A stretch of 18,410 bases of DNA from Spirochaetaceae bacterium (GCA_031278295.1 JAITKQ010000176.1:1-18410), one strand, 5' to 3'; shown: positions 1 to 7,315, counted from the first letter of the stretch. The notes: generated by a model not told the origin, from the letters alone. Translations and numbers: made by a program.

Positions 1-464
1 TTACGCCGTTGCTGCCGTTCTACGTTATGAAGCTTCGCAAGGCGGCGAAGAGTGCAAAGACAGACGGGGAGAAGCGGAGAGTCGAACAAGACTTCAAGGC
101 TCTCGGAGTGAAGCTGAAAGAGGCGATAGAAAGCGATATTGACAGAGGGCGCTTCACGGAAGAGGACATAGTAACGCTGCTGGAAAGGCTTTCCGGTCTT
201 GTAGGGTATGTAGGGCGTGGATACAGAACCATGGAGGTAAAAGAAATGTTAAACAATTCATTGAAAGGCTACGGACAGGTACTTTTGGAGAGAGGCGAGC
301 GGAGAGGCGAGCGGAGAGGCAAACTGGAAGATGCAAAGAATATGCTAAAAGAAGGCTTGCCTATGGAGCTGGCGGCTCGTATAACCGGCATTCCGGCGGA
401 CAAAATACTTAAACAGTTGAACACCCCACAAAAATAACTCTCTCCGCCATCCATCCGGTTAGTC
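1..464 (+). repeat. Tandem duplication, copy A (Rpn C-terminal half plus 3' flank)
   Basis: This segment matches 976-1451 almost base for base. The offset is 975 bases until the GER-rich stretch and 987 after it, because copy B carries 12 extra bases. Identity continues past the stop codon into the shared flank (ctctccgccatccatccggt) and fades near 465. The left limit cannot be fixed because the window begins inside the copy. Confidence 0.9.
3..437 (+). CDS. Rpn/PD-(D/E)XK nuclease-transposase family protein, C-terminal part (5' end off window)
   Basis: The reading frame is already open at the left edge, so only the last 144 or so residues are visible. They contain the family-typical LLPFYVMKLRK segment, a charged helical middle, a GER-rich variable stretch (GERRGERRGKLED) and a C-terminal helix-turn-helix-like AARITGIPADKILKQL. 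Known Rpn (recombination-promoting nuclease/putative transposase) proteins carry a PD-(D/E)XK nuclease domain N-terminal to this part, and it would lie outside the window. A second copy starts at 976 with only 12 substitutions plus one 12-nt in-frame insertion. Whether this copy is intact upstream cannot be seen. The family call rests on overall pattern, not on visible catalytic residues. Confidence 0.6.
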   Translation, partial: TPLLPFYVMKLRKAAKSAKTDGEKRRVEQDFKALGVKLKEAIESDIDRGRFTEEDIVTLLERLSGLVGYVGRGYRTMEVKEMLNNSLKGYGQVLLERGERRGERRGKLEDAKNMLKEGLPMELAARITGIPADKILKQLNTPQK

Positions 465-480
465 TCTGCCCTGTCGTCTT

Positions 481-729
481 TTAACCGCTAATGAACGCGA
501 ATACTGACGCGAATGACCGCTGATACTATTCGCGTTATTGGTATTCATTCGCGCTCATTCGCGGTTTCCAAAACATCAAATCATCCCCCGCTTACAGCCG
601 CGTATGCCTATCGCTTTTTGCGACCTCGACGGCAGAACCCGAACCCCGCCCTCGGTATGCTACCGCGTAGCGGGTTTAAAACCCGCTGGCGGGCGCGTAG
701 CGGCTTTGAAACCCGCTGGCGGGCGGACG
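481..729. repeat. Dispersed palindromic repeat, copy 1
   Basis: The stretch starts with AT-rich variants of 'cgctaatgaacgcgaat' and 'attcgcggttt', then 'ccaaaacatcaaa', then 'cttacagccgcgtatgcc', then two 'gcgtagcgg..aaacccgctggcgggc' units at 661-694 and 695-724. Bases 669-687 form a perfect 9-bp inverted repeat around one base (agcgggttt/aaacccgct). The same module recurs at 1470-1692 and 1693-1861. It contains no stop in the frame of the downstream Rpn remnant. It fills the gap between the two Rpn copies and holds no gene of its own. Confidence 0.8.
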
Positions 730-737
730 ATGCTAAC

Positions 738-1424
738 ATGGCGATACGGATATTCGAGTACGGTTATGCCCACGCCCTACAAAACAAGGAAACAAAGGAC
801 GGCGTAATCATATTGCCATACCCCCGCGCCGTTGTGATATACTTGGAAACGGGAGGAGCGACACCCGATGAGTTGACGGTGCGGCTAATATTTCCCGATA
901 GTTCCGAGCATGAGTTCAAAGTAAAGACGTTGAAGCTGCTTGATTACAGCGTTGAGGAATTGTCCGGGCAAGGGCTTACGCCGTTGCTGCCGTTCTACGT
1001 TATGAAGCTTCGCAAGGCGGCGAAGAGTGCAAAGACAGACGGGGAGAAGCGGAGAGTCGAACAAGACTTCAAGGCTCTAGGAGTAAAGCTGAAAGAGGCG
1101 ATAGAAAGCGATATTGACAGAGGGCGTTTCACGGAAGAGGACATAGTAACGCTGCTGGAAAGGCTTTCCGGTCTTGTAGGGTATGTAGGGCGTGGATACA
1201 GAACCATGGAGGTAAAAGAAATGTTAAACAATTCAATGAAAGGCTACGGACAGGTGCTTTTAGAGAGAGGCGAGCGGAGAGGCCGTAAAGAAGGTGAGCG
1301 GATAGGCAAACTGGAAGATGCAAAGAATATGCTAAAAGAAGGCTTGCCTATAGAGCAGGCGGCGCGTATAACCGGCATTCCAGCGGACAAAATACTTAAA
1401 CAGTTAAACACACCACAAAAATAA
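738..1424 (+). CDS. N-terminally truncated Rpn-family protein (probable remnant)
   Basis: This encodes 228 residues from the ATG at 738. It begins MAIRIFEYGYAHAL, which corresponds to the middle of Rpn-family proteins (a D-G/N-x-M-x-x-R-x-F-E-Y motif just after the nuclease core), so the PD-(D/E)XK catalytic half is missing. Family-like sequence extends a few codons upstream (DDANM) and stops exactly at the palindromic repeat ending near 729. The C-terminal half duplicates 1-437, with a longer GER stretch and the same helix-turn-helix-like tail. The frame stays open back to an ATG at 513, through the repeat, but that leader (SGFKTRWRARSGFETRWRA) is repeat-encoded. No good ribosome-binding site precedes either start. 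It is probably a nuclease-dead pseudogene, though substitutions against copy A are mostly synonymous. Confidence 0.6.
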   Translation: MAIRIFEYGYAHALQNKETKDGVIILPYPRAVVIYLETGGATPDELTVRLIFPDSSEHEFKVKTLKLLDYSVEELSGQGLTPLLPFYVMKLRKAAKSAKTDGEKRRVEQDFKALGVKLKEAIESDIDRGRFTEEDIVTLLERLSGLVGYVGRGYRTMEVKEMLNNSMKGYGQVLLERGERRGRKEGERIGKLEDAKNMLKEGLPIEQAARITGIPADKILKQLNTPQK

Positions 1425-1451
1425 CTCTCTCCGCCATCCATCCGGTTAGTC
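976..1451 (+). repeat. Tandem duplication, copy B
   Basis: This is the second copy of the 1-464 segment. Across the coding part I count 12 substitutions, 9 of them synonymous, plus a 12-nt in-frame difference within the GER-rich stretch (GERRGRKEGERIGK instead of GERRGERRGK). The identity continues beyond the stop codon, so the event copied DNA and not just the reading frame. Confidence 0.9.
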
Positions 1452-1469
1452 TCCGCAACAGCCGTTTTT

Positions 1470-1692
1470 TAACCGCTAATGAACGCGAATTACCGCTAAT
1501 AATATTCGCGCCATTCGCGTCTTCAATTCGCGCCCATTCGCGGTTCCCAAAACATCAAACCAAACGCCGCTTACAGCCGCGTATGCCAAGCGCCCCTTTC
1601 GGAGCGACGGCACGGCGTAAACCCCGCCCCCGGTATGCTACCGCGTAGCGGCTTTTAAACCCGCTGGCGGGCTGGTGGGCGCGTAGCGGCTT
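1470..1692. repeat. Dispersed palindromic repeat, copy 2
   Basis: This repeats the 481-729 module: 'aaccgctaatgaacgcgaat', an 'attcgcgcccattcgcggtt' variant, 'aaaacatcaaacc', 'cttacagccgcgtatgccaa', 'gcgcccctttcgg', then 'ctaccgcgtagcggctttta' and 'aacccgctggcgggc'. It is immediately followed by copy 3. No reading frame worth calling lies within it. Confidence 0.8.
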
Positions 1693-1861
1693 GTATTCGC
1701 GTCTTCAATTCGCGCCATTCGCGGTTTTCAAAACATCAAACCAAACACAGCTTACAGCCGCGTATGCCAAGCGCCCCTTTCGACCCCGACGGCAGAACCC
1801 GAAGCCCGCTTTGGGGACGCTACCGCGTAGCGGACTTTAAGCCCACTGGTGGGCGGGCGGG
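1693..1861. repeat. Dispersed palindromic repeat, copy 3
   Basis: This is a shorter copy of the module: 'attcgcgccattcgcggttt', 'caaaacatcaaacc', 'cttacagccgcgtatgccaa', 'gcgcccctttcgaccccgac', 'ctaccgcgtagcggacttta' and 'agcccactggtgggc'. With copy 2 it fills the 490 bp between the Rpn remnant and fliH, so fliH has no other gene close upstream and its promoter would have to lie in or beyond this block. Confidence 0.8.
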
Positions 1862-1916
1862 CTATTGATAAGGTCAAATTTAAGGCCTATGATTGGGGAA
1901 TGATGGAAGTAATGGC

Positions 1917-2846
1917 ATGAACAGGGCGGTTTTTAGGCCTGGAGAGCTGGTTACGGTGAACAAGGCAGTTTCACTTGACGCGCCGTTTGCCGTTGAAGAA
2001 GATATGTCCGGGATACGGGAGCCGGAGAATCTGGCACCGGTTTTTGAAGGGCCAACGGCGGATGATCTACGGCGTGAGGCCGAGGACTTCAAGGCCCGGT
2101 GGGCCCTTGAAAGGGAAGCCATGCTAAATTCGGCCCGCTCCGAGGCGGAGGTTATCGTTACGGACGCAAAGAAAACGGCGGCGGAAGAGGGGGAGAGGCA
2201 AAAAACCGAACTGGAAGCGGCCCGTGCGGCGGCGCAGGCCCAGGCTGACGCGATAATACAAGATGCGAACAACAGGGCGGAGCAGCTTGACGCGGCGGCG
2301 GCGGCCAAGTTGGAGGAAGCCTCCGCCAAGGCCGCCGCGCAAGGCTTTGAACAGGGACACAAAGATGGCTATGAGGCCGGCATGACGGAAGTAAAACGCC
2401 TGATCACGCGGACTCAACTTATAATGCAACGTATACAGGACAAACGTTTTGAGGTGATAGAGCAGGCGGAACAGGAAATAATCGATCTTGCGATGCTTGT
2501 AGCGCGTAAAGTGGTCAAGCTCATATCGGAGAGTCAGAGACAGGTTGTTGTTGAAAATATAAAAGCGGCGCTTGAAAGGATAAAAACAAGCGGGAAGGTC
2601 ACTGTCAGGGTCAACCTTGCCGATCTTGAAACAGCGACGGAACATTTGGACGAATTTGTCAAACTGATGGAAAGCTCCGGCGGGATACATATCCTTGAAG
2701 ACTCCGCCGTAGACCAGGGCGGTTGCCGCGTCGAAACGGATTTTGGTGAAATAGACGCCCGCATCGCCGTACAGTTTGCCGAACTTGAATCAAAAATACT
2801 GGACTTATCGCCGATCAAAAAGAGCGATGTAGCCGCCGCCGGGTAG
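1917..2846 (+). CDS. fliH: Flagellar export apparatus protein FliH
   Basis: FliH is the cytoplasmic stator-like regulator that binds the export ATPase FliI and links it to the C-ring and export gate. The protein has 309 residues from the chosen ATG at 1917, which has a ggaag ribosome-binding site 7 bases upstream. A TTG at 1893 would add eight residues but starts less well. The N-terminal MNRAVFRPGE segment is like other spirochaete FliH proteins. A long Ala/Glu-rich coiled coil follows, then a C-terminal FliH domain (EQEIIDLAMLVARKVVKL to VDQGGCRVETDFGEIDARI). It ends 9 bases before fliI. In other treponemes fliG lies directly upstream; here the Rpn and repeat block does. Confidence 0.92.
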   Translation: MNRAVFRPGELVTVNKAVSLDAPFAVEEDMSGIREPENLAPVFEGPTADDLRREAEDFKARWALEREAMLNSARSEAEVIVTDAKKTAAEEGERQKTELEAARAAAQAQADAIIQDANNRAEQLDAAAAAKLEEASAKAAAQGFEQGHKDGYEAGMTEVKRLITRTQLIMQRIQDKRFEVIEQAEQEIIDLAMLVARKVVKLISESQRQVVVENIKAALERIKTSGKVTVRVNLADLETATEHLDEFVKLMESSGGIHILEDSAVDQGGCRVETDFGEIDARIAVQFAELESKILDLSPIKKSDVAAAG

Positions 2847-2855
2847 GGGCTTGCG

Positions 2856-4208
2856 GTGAAGAAGTTGTTTGCCAAATACGCGGAGAGCGTAGAGTCGGCC
2901 TGTACGGTAAAATGCGTGGGATACGTGTTTCGTGTGCATGGCCTGCTCGTTGAAAGTACGGGGCCGCAGTCCGTGGTTGGCGAAATATGCCGCATTATAT
3001 CGCGGGGCGAGGAACTTTTGGCCGAGGTTGTCGGCTTGAACGGCTCTACGGTTCAGCTTATGGTGTATGGGGCGACGGAGGGTATAGAGCTAGGCGCCAG
3101 GGTGGAGGCTTCGGGAAGCAGCCTTACGATCCCCTGCTCGCCCGCTATGCTTGGGCGCGTACTTGACGCGCTGGGCAGGCCCTTGGACGGCAAGGGCGGT
3201 TTCAACATAAATTGCCGGAATCCCGCTATGCGTGAAGCGCCGCCGGCCTTCTCGCGTCCGATCATAAGGGAACGGCTTAGCACCGGAATTCGCGCGGTTG
3301 ACGGGCTTCTGGCAGTGGGAAAGGGACAGCGTATCGGCATTTTTGCCGGTTCCGGCGTCGGGAAATCGACTTTTCTGGGCATGATTGCGGCAAGCAGCCA
3401 GGCGGATGTGAACGTAATTGCGCTTATAGGCGAGCGCGGCAGGGAACTGAACGATTTTATCGTGAACAGCCTAGGCGAGGATGCCATGAAACGTTCCGTC
3501 GTAGTCGCCGCAACTGGCGACAAAAGCGCGCTTGAACGGCTGAAAGGCGCGTACACGGCCACCGCGATTGCCGAGTATTTCCGCGATTTGGGCATGAACG
3601 TGTTGCTGCTCCTCGATTCCGTAACACGCTTTGCCAGGGCCCAGCGTGAAATCGGGCTTTCCCGCGGGGAGAGCGCGGCGCACCGGGGTTACCCGCCCAG
3701 TGTGTTCGACATGCTGCCTAAACTTCTTGAACGGGCAGGCACAAGCGAAAGGGGTACGATTACGGCTTTTTACACGGTACTTGTCGAGGGTGACGACATG
3801 GACGAGCCGGTTTCGGACAATGTACGCGCGACACTGGACGCGCACATAGTGCTTTCCCGCCGGCTGGCGTCACGCGGGCACTACCCGGCCGTTGATGTAC
3901 TGCAAAGCATCTCCCGTCTTTCGGAGGAAGTTTCGGGGGAAGCTACGCGGGCGGCCGTCCGTACCGTAAAAAGGCTGATCGCTGACTACGCCGAGGCGGA
4001 GGATGTGATCAACGCTGGTGCCTACAGGCAGGGTTCAAACCCGGACATAGACGCGGCCATCGCAAAGCGTCCGGAAATTGAAGACTTTTTGATTCAGGGT
4101 ATAGGCGACAGGACCGGGCTGGGGGAAACCCTCACGCGGCTTGGCGGTATAGCGGGCGTAGAGATACCGGATGCGGAACAGGCCGGACCTACGGCTAAAC
4201 GTGTTTGA
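2856..4208 (+). CDS. fliI: Flagellum-specific export ATPase FliI
   Basis: FliI is the ATPase of the flagellar type III export system, related to the F1 beta subunit, and acts at the membrane base of the flagellum. Its 450 residues match family length. Visible motifs are the Walker A loop GSGVGKST (residues 165-172), IGERGRE, LLLLDSVTRFARAQREIGLSRGE covering the Walker B region, and the GYPPSVFDMLPKLLERAG segment. The GTG start at 2856 has an aggggc ribosome-binding site 6-7 bases upstream. The stop lies 5 bases before the preferred start of fliJ, so translation is probably coupled. The flagellar clade is supported by the fliH and fliJ neighbours. Confidence 0.97.
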   Translation: MKKLFAKYAESVESACTVKCVGYVFRVHGLLVESTGPQSVVGEICRIISRGEELLAEVVGLNGSTVQLMVYGATEGIELGARVEASGSSLTIPCSPAMLGRVLDALGRPLDGKGGFNINCRNPAMREAPPAFSRPIIRERLSTGIRAVDGLLAVGKGQRIGIFAGSGVGKSTFLGMIAASSQADVNVIALIGERGRELNDFIVNSLGEDAMKRSVVVAATGDKSALERLKGAYTATAIAEYFRDLGMNVLLLLDSVTRFARAQREIGLSRGESAAHRGYPPSVFDMLPKLLERAGTSERGTITAFYTVLVEGDDMDEPVSDNVRATLDAHIVLSRRLASRGHYPAVDVLQSISRLSEEVSGEATRAAVRTVKRLIADYAEAEDVINAGAYRQGSNPDIDAAIAKRPEIEDFLIQGIGDRTGLGETLTRLGGIAGVEIPDAEQAGPTAKRV

Positions 4209-4213
4209 CTGTG

Positions 4214-4600
4214 ATGAAAAAATTTTCGTTTAGACTGGAAAAAGTTCTTAAACTACGCAGCCACACGGAAAACGACGCCAAGGTGGAGCTGGGACGCGCC
4301 GTGTCGGAGCTTTCGCGTATAGAAAGCTGTTTGGACGCGGTTGCCGCCGCACAGAAAAAGACCGGGGGAAACCGTTTTTCAGGCGGAAATTCCATGCCGC
4401 GCCTCTGTAATTATGAAAATTACCTGCTACGGCTTGAGGCCGAACGGGAGCAGCTTTTGAAGGAGGCCGCCGCGGCCGCCATTGAGGTGGAACGGGCGCG
4501 TGAAGTTTGGGCGGACGCGCGGGCCGGCCTTAAGGTGATGGAAAATTTGAAAGAAAAAAAACATGCGGCCTACCGTAAGGAAAGCCAGGCGGAAGAATAG
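4214..4600 (+). CDS. fliJ: Flagellar export chaperone FliJ
   Basis: FliJ is the small coiled-coil stalk protein that sits in the FliI hexamer, with a chaperone-escort role in export. The product has 128 residues starting MKKFSFRLEKVLKLR, the usual FliJ opening, and is almost all charged heptad-like helix. I prefer the ATG at 4214; a TTG at 4205 overlapping the fliI stop would add three residues. No clear ribosome-binding site is visible, which fits coupling to fliI. Sequence alone is weak for FliJ, but length, opening motif and position make the call firm. Confidence 0.88.
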   Translation: MKKFSFRLEKVLKLRSHTENDAKVELGRAVSELSRIESCLDAVAAAQKKTGGNRFSGGNSMPRLCNYENYLLRLEAEREQLLKEAAAAAIEVERAREVWADARAGLKVMENLKEKKHAAYRKESQAEE

Positions 4601-4769
4601 CCGGAGGGTAGGCAGCTTACGGTAATTTTACCGGTTTATCACTGCCGGGAAAGCCGTCGTGTACGAAACGCGGGGATTAGAGGGGCGCGAAGCGTTCGCG
4701 CGTAACGTTCGCGGAGGGAATGGAGGGGGCAACCCAAGGGGCTTGCCTGGCGGAACCCCGCAAAGCCCG

Positions 4770-4794
4770 ATTTCCGGCACGAAGTGCCGGAAAT
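4770..4794. terminator. Perfect 11-bp hairpin, possible terminator of the fliHIJ transcript
   Basis: The arms atttccggcac and gtgccggaaat pair perfectly around a GAA loop. It lies 170 bases after the fliJ stop and before the next promoter-like site. There is no T-run after either arm, so it is not a classic intrinsic terminator; it could be a processing site or part of a repeat. Confidence 0.4.
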
Positions 4795-4845
4795 GCGCCC
4801 AAATTACCTGAAGAATTTTTGTAAATTTAAAACTACCGGGCAGGT

Positions 4846-4873
4846 TAAACATGGGCGGGCTGTTTTCCGATAA
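4846..4873 (+). promoter_or_regulatory. Candidate sigma-28 (FliA) promoter
   Basis: TAAA at 4846-4849 and TCCGATAA at 4866-4873 match the sigma-28 consensus TAAA-N15-GCCGATAA at all but one base, with a 16-base spacer. It lies 40 bases before the start of the MinD/FlhG-like ATPase gene. The motif is short, so chance is possible, but the flagellar context raises the odds. Confidence 0.5.
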
Positions 4874-4912
4874 TTTAAGTAAATTCCTGTTTTGGGAAAT
4901 TGGAGAGGATAA

Positions 4913-6052
4913 ATGCGGGTCATTCCGATAGCGAGCGGGAAAGGCGGGGTGGGAAAATCACTGGCGGCCGCCAACCTGGCTGTGGCCTTTGCCCAGGCCG
5001 GAAAACGGGTTGTACTGGCGGATTTGGACCTTGGCGCGTCCAACCTGCATCTTATAATCGGGCATCAAAAGCCCGGCGCGAGTATAGGCGCTTTTCTTAA
5101 CAACCCCAAAATAGATTTTTCAACACTTGTAGCGGAAACGGACATACCTAAGCTACGCTTTATCCCAGGCGACGCCGAAATTCCCGGGGCGGCAAACCTT
5201 AGATCCTCCCAGCGGAATATGCTGGTACGCCGCCTTCTGTCGGTGGACGCCGATATTTTGATACTCGATCTGGGCGCCGGCACACACCAGTCTATACTGG
5301 ACTTTTTTCTGATGTCGGGACAGGGCATCATCATCAGTTCCCCCGCCGTTACCGCCACGCTCAACGCCTATGTTTTCCTGAAAAACGCGGTTTTCCGCCT
5401 GATGTACAACGCTTTTAAGCGTGGCAGCCCCGCATACGACTACCTTGAACAGTTCCGCAAGGAAGGTTCCGGCCCAAAAATGATGTACCTGCCAAAGATG
5501 CTGCTCGATATAGCGGATATCGATCCGGATTCTTACCATAAATTCAAAGTGTCGATCGAACGTTTCCGGCCGCGGCTGATCCTGAACATGCTGGATTCGC
5601 CCGGCGATGCGGAAGTAGCCATAAAAATTCGCCGTTCCTGCGAAGCGTACCTCGGCCTTAAGCTTGAACATCTTGGCGTGATGTACCGCGATGGAATTCA
5701 GGACATAAGCCTTTCCTCCCGTCTTCCGGTGCTGCTGTACAAACCCAACGCGGTGCTGTCCCAAGCCATATACCGCATAGCGGACAAGATTTTGCAGATG
5801 CCGGAGGACCCCGTCTCGCTGTCCCTTGTCACCGTTGACGGCAGCTACCAGGAAGCGGCGATGGAAGCCGAGATTGATTTTGAAAGCAAGAAGGAGTATG
5901 TCGAAGAATTACTCCATTCAGGGGTACTTTCACAGGGCGATCTTCTTGAGACGGTCAAGACGCAACAAATAGAAATAAACAAGATAAAAAAAGAAAACGC
6001 CTTTCTGAAACACAAGCTGTCAAAAGCGGTCAACCAGGGTTTCAAGTTGTAG
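4913..6052 (+). CDS. MinD/ParA-family ATPase, FlhG-like
   Basis: This is a P-loop ATPase of the SIMIBI class (MinD/ParA/FlhG). Its 379 residues open with the deviant Walker A motif GKGGVGKS (residues 9-16), followed by VVLADLDLGASNLHL (A'-type segment) and ADILILDLGAGTH (Walker B region). After the roughly 290-residue ATPase part comes a tail with a final charged helix (QQIEINKIKKENAFLKHKLSKA) likely to be a coiled coil. Such proteins position or count membrane machines; FlhG does this for flagella. It follows fliHIJ and has a possible sigma-28 promoter, so a flagellar role is a reasonable inference. No FlhF partner is visible, so I leave the symbol blank. The ATG at 4913 has a ggagag ribosome-binding site. 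Confidence 0.85.
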   Translation: MRVIPIASGKGGVGKSLAAANLAVAFAQAGKRVVLADLDLGASNLHLIIGHQKPGASIGAFLNNPKIDFSTLVAETDIPKLRFIPGDAEIPGAANLRSSQRNMLVRRLLSVDADILILDLGAGTHQSILDFFLMSGQGIIISSPAVTATLNAYVFLKNAVFRLMYNAFKRGSPAYDYLEQFRKEGSGPKMMYLPKMLLDIADIDPDSYHKFKVSIERFRPRLILNMLDSPGDAEVAIKIRRSCEAYLGLKLEHLGVMYRDGIQDISLSSRLPVLLYKPNAVLSQAIYRIADKILQMPEDPVSLSLVTVDGSYQEAAMEAEIDFESKKEYVEELLHSGVLSQGDLLETVKTQQIEINKIKKENAFLKHKLSKAVNQGFKL

Positions 6053-6139
6053 CCAGGCCGGGCGCCCCTGTACACGCCCTGTATCTTGCGGAAATTAAAA
6101 GCGTCAAAAACAGGGCCTTAACGGGTGGTGAATCGTGAG

Positions 6140-6170
6140 GCCGATCCGTCAACAAGGTTGACGGATCGGC
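6140..6170. terminator. Bidirectional hairpin between convergent genes
   Basis: A perfect 14-bp stem (gccgatccgtcaac with its complement) closes on an AAG loop. It sits in the 125-bp gap between the convergent MinD-like gene and the TPR gene, the expected place for a shared terminator. Neither side has a T-run. Confidence 0.7.
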
Positions 6171-6177
6171 GGTACCG

Positions 6178-7203
6178 CTACCGGGTTATCGCCGCTACAC
6201 GTGTGGTCCCGTTTATACGCAGGTAGTTTACCTGGGCGTCGTAATAGTACGGGTTGATGCGCAAGGCCTTGGTAAAATCTTCGGCCGCCCGTACAAAGTC
6301 GCCTATGGCGGCGTAGGCAACTCCACGGTTGTTGTACGCGATCGCATATTCAGGGTATATATCTATAGCTTCGGTAAACTTCAAAATGGCCTCGTCGAAA
6401 CGTCCTGAACTGTTCAGCGTTACGCCATAGTTATTACGATTTTCGGCGCTGCCATCTATAAGCGTTTTACGAAGGGGCGCACCGTACACAGGCTGCCCGT
6501 AGACACCCGCGCCGGCCTGGAAAGCTGCCGGCTGCAAAACGTGCCCATAGCCGGACGCCGCAGCTACGCCGGTTTGACGAAACATCCCTACCATACCGGC
6601 ACGGTAATAGTTTGCCGCGGACGTATTCAAATTTCCAGTATACGTGGCGGCCCGTACCGATCCGTAAGCCGCCTGCTGCACAGGCTGCGCCGCCGCGTAG
6701 CCCTGTTGGGCGGACCGCGCCGGCGTGTAGCTCTGTTGCTGCACGGGCACCGCCGCGTAGCCCTGTTGAGCGGGCCGCGCCGGCGTGTTGCTTTGCTGCT
6801 GCACGGGATACGACTGTGCGTAGGCCGGCGAAACTGTACCGGTATCGGCTAAATTCAAGACTCCAAGTTTTTCGTTCAGGTTGCTAATGTTATGCCTAGC
6901 CTCCGCCGAATCAGGATTCAGCCACAAGGCATGTTCATAGTCGGCGCGTGCGGCGGTATAGTCCCCGCACTTTTCATAAATAATACCGCGTGAATTGTAG
7001 GCCTGCGGATCATCAGGAGTCAGCGATACTATCAGATTCAAGTCCTCCAAGGCTCCGGCATTATCACCCGTTGCCAATTTCCAACGCGCCCGTTCGTAGT
7101 AGTAGTCTTTGTTGTGAGTTTGTGCGCCGGCGCTTAAAGAAGCCAGCGCGGTAAACGCAATAACCAATAGTATAAATTTTGCCCCAAGTGTATTGTTATT
7201 CAT
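6178..7203 (-). CDS. Secreted TPR-repeat protein with Pro/Gln-rich linker
   Basis: The protein has 341 residues. An N-terminal signal peptide (ILLVIAFTALASLSAGAQT) suggests export to the periplasm. TPR units flank the protein: residues about 31-110 (YYYERARWKLATGDNAGALEDLN and the following repeats) and about 255-330 (ENRNNYGVTLNSSGRFDEAILKF). TPRs bind protein partners. Between them is a low-complexity Pro/Gln/Tyr/Ala-rich linker with a 20-21-residue tandem repeat at residues 133-173. The ATG has a strong gggaggg ribosome-binding site, and a sigma-70 type promoter lies just upstream, so it is a separate transcript from mobA. Its function is unknown. Confidence 0.8.
   Translation of the reverse strand: MNNNTLGAKFILLVIAFTALASLSAGAQTHNKDYYYERARWKLATGDNAGALEDLNLIVSLTPDDPQAYNSRGIIYEKCGDYTAARADYEHALWLNPDSAEARHNISNLNEKLGVLNLADTGTVSPAYAQSYPVQQQSNTPARPAQQGYAAVPVQQQSYTPARSAQQGYAAAQPVQQAAYGSVRAATYTGNLNTSAANYYRAGMVGMFRQTGVAAASGYGHVLQPAAFQAGAGVYGQPVYGAPLRKTLIDGSAENRNNYGVTLNSSGRFDEAILKFTEAIDIYPEYAIAYNNRGVAYAAIGDFVRAAEDFTKALRINPYYYDAQVNYLRINGTTRVAAITR
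6685..6807 (-). repeat. In-frame tandem repeat in the TPR protein linker
   Basis: Two copies of a 60-63-bp unit encode PVQQQSxTPARxAQQGYAA, followed by a partial third (PVQQ). Being in frame, unit gain or loss would change linker length without breaking the protein. Confidence 0.85.
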
Positions 7204-7238
7204 TTTTCCCTCCCGTGAATAATAAAATACTGTAAAGA

Positions 7239-7267
7239 AGTGTAGCAGAGAAAAAAAATCATGACAA
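7239..7267 (-). promoter_or_regulatory. Sigma-70 type promoter of the TPR gene
   Basis: Read on the minus strand, TTGTCA (7267-7262) and TACACT (7244-7239) are separated by 17 bases. The -35 box matches consensus at 5 of 6 positions and the -10 at 4 of 6. It lies about 36 bases before the ATG. Confidence 0.55.
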
Positions 7268-7315
7268 GGCGGGCGCGTTGCGGCAGCAGGAGGGAACGGG
7301 GGCCGTGGTTCCCCC

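Larger units (their letters stand above)
4601..4912. other. Intergenic region with hairpins between fliJ and the MinD-like gene
   Basis: No gene is supported here. It is GC-rich in the middle and AT-rich at the right end. It contains a short stem at 4685-4701 (gcgcgaa/ttcgcgc), a perfect 11-bp hairpin at 4770-4794, and a possible sigma-28 promoter at 4846-4873. The GC-rich part (4650-4765) resembles noncoding repeat sequence in style but matches no other place in this window. Confidence 0.6.

Noticed and set aside
513..737. Genuine N-terminal domain of the second Rpn gene
   Set aside because: This part is encoded by the noncoding repeat found twice more outside any gene, so its peptide is not a real domain.
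481..1861. CRISPR array
   Set aside because: The repeats are long, only three, imperfect and not separated by spacers of even length.
2124..2690. Long minus-strand frame across fliH
   Set aside because: It is a shadow of the strongly supported fliH frame and has no start signal or family resemblance.
4851..4931. Small frame MGGLFSDNLSKFLFWEIGED (26 codons) before and overlapping the MinD-like gene
   Set aside because: It overlaps the candidate promoter and the start of a well-supported gene, has only a weak AGG site, and shows no recognisable family.
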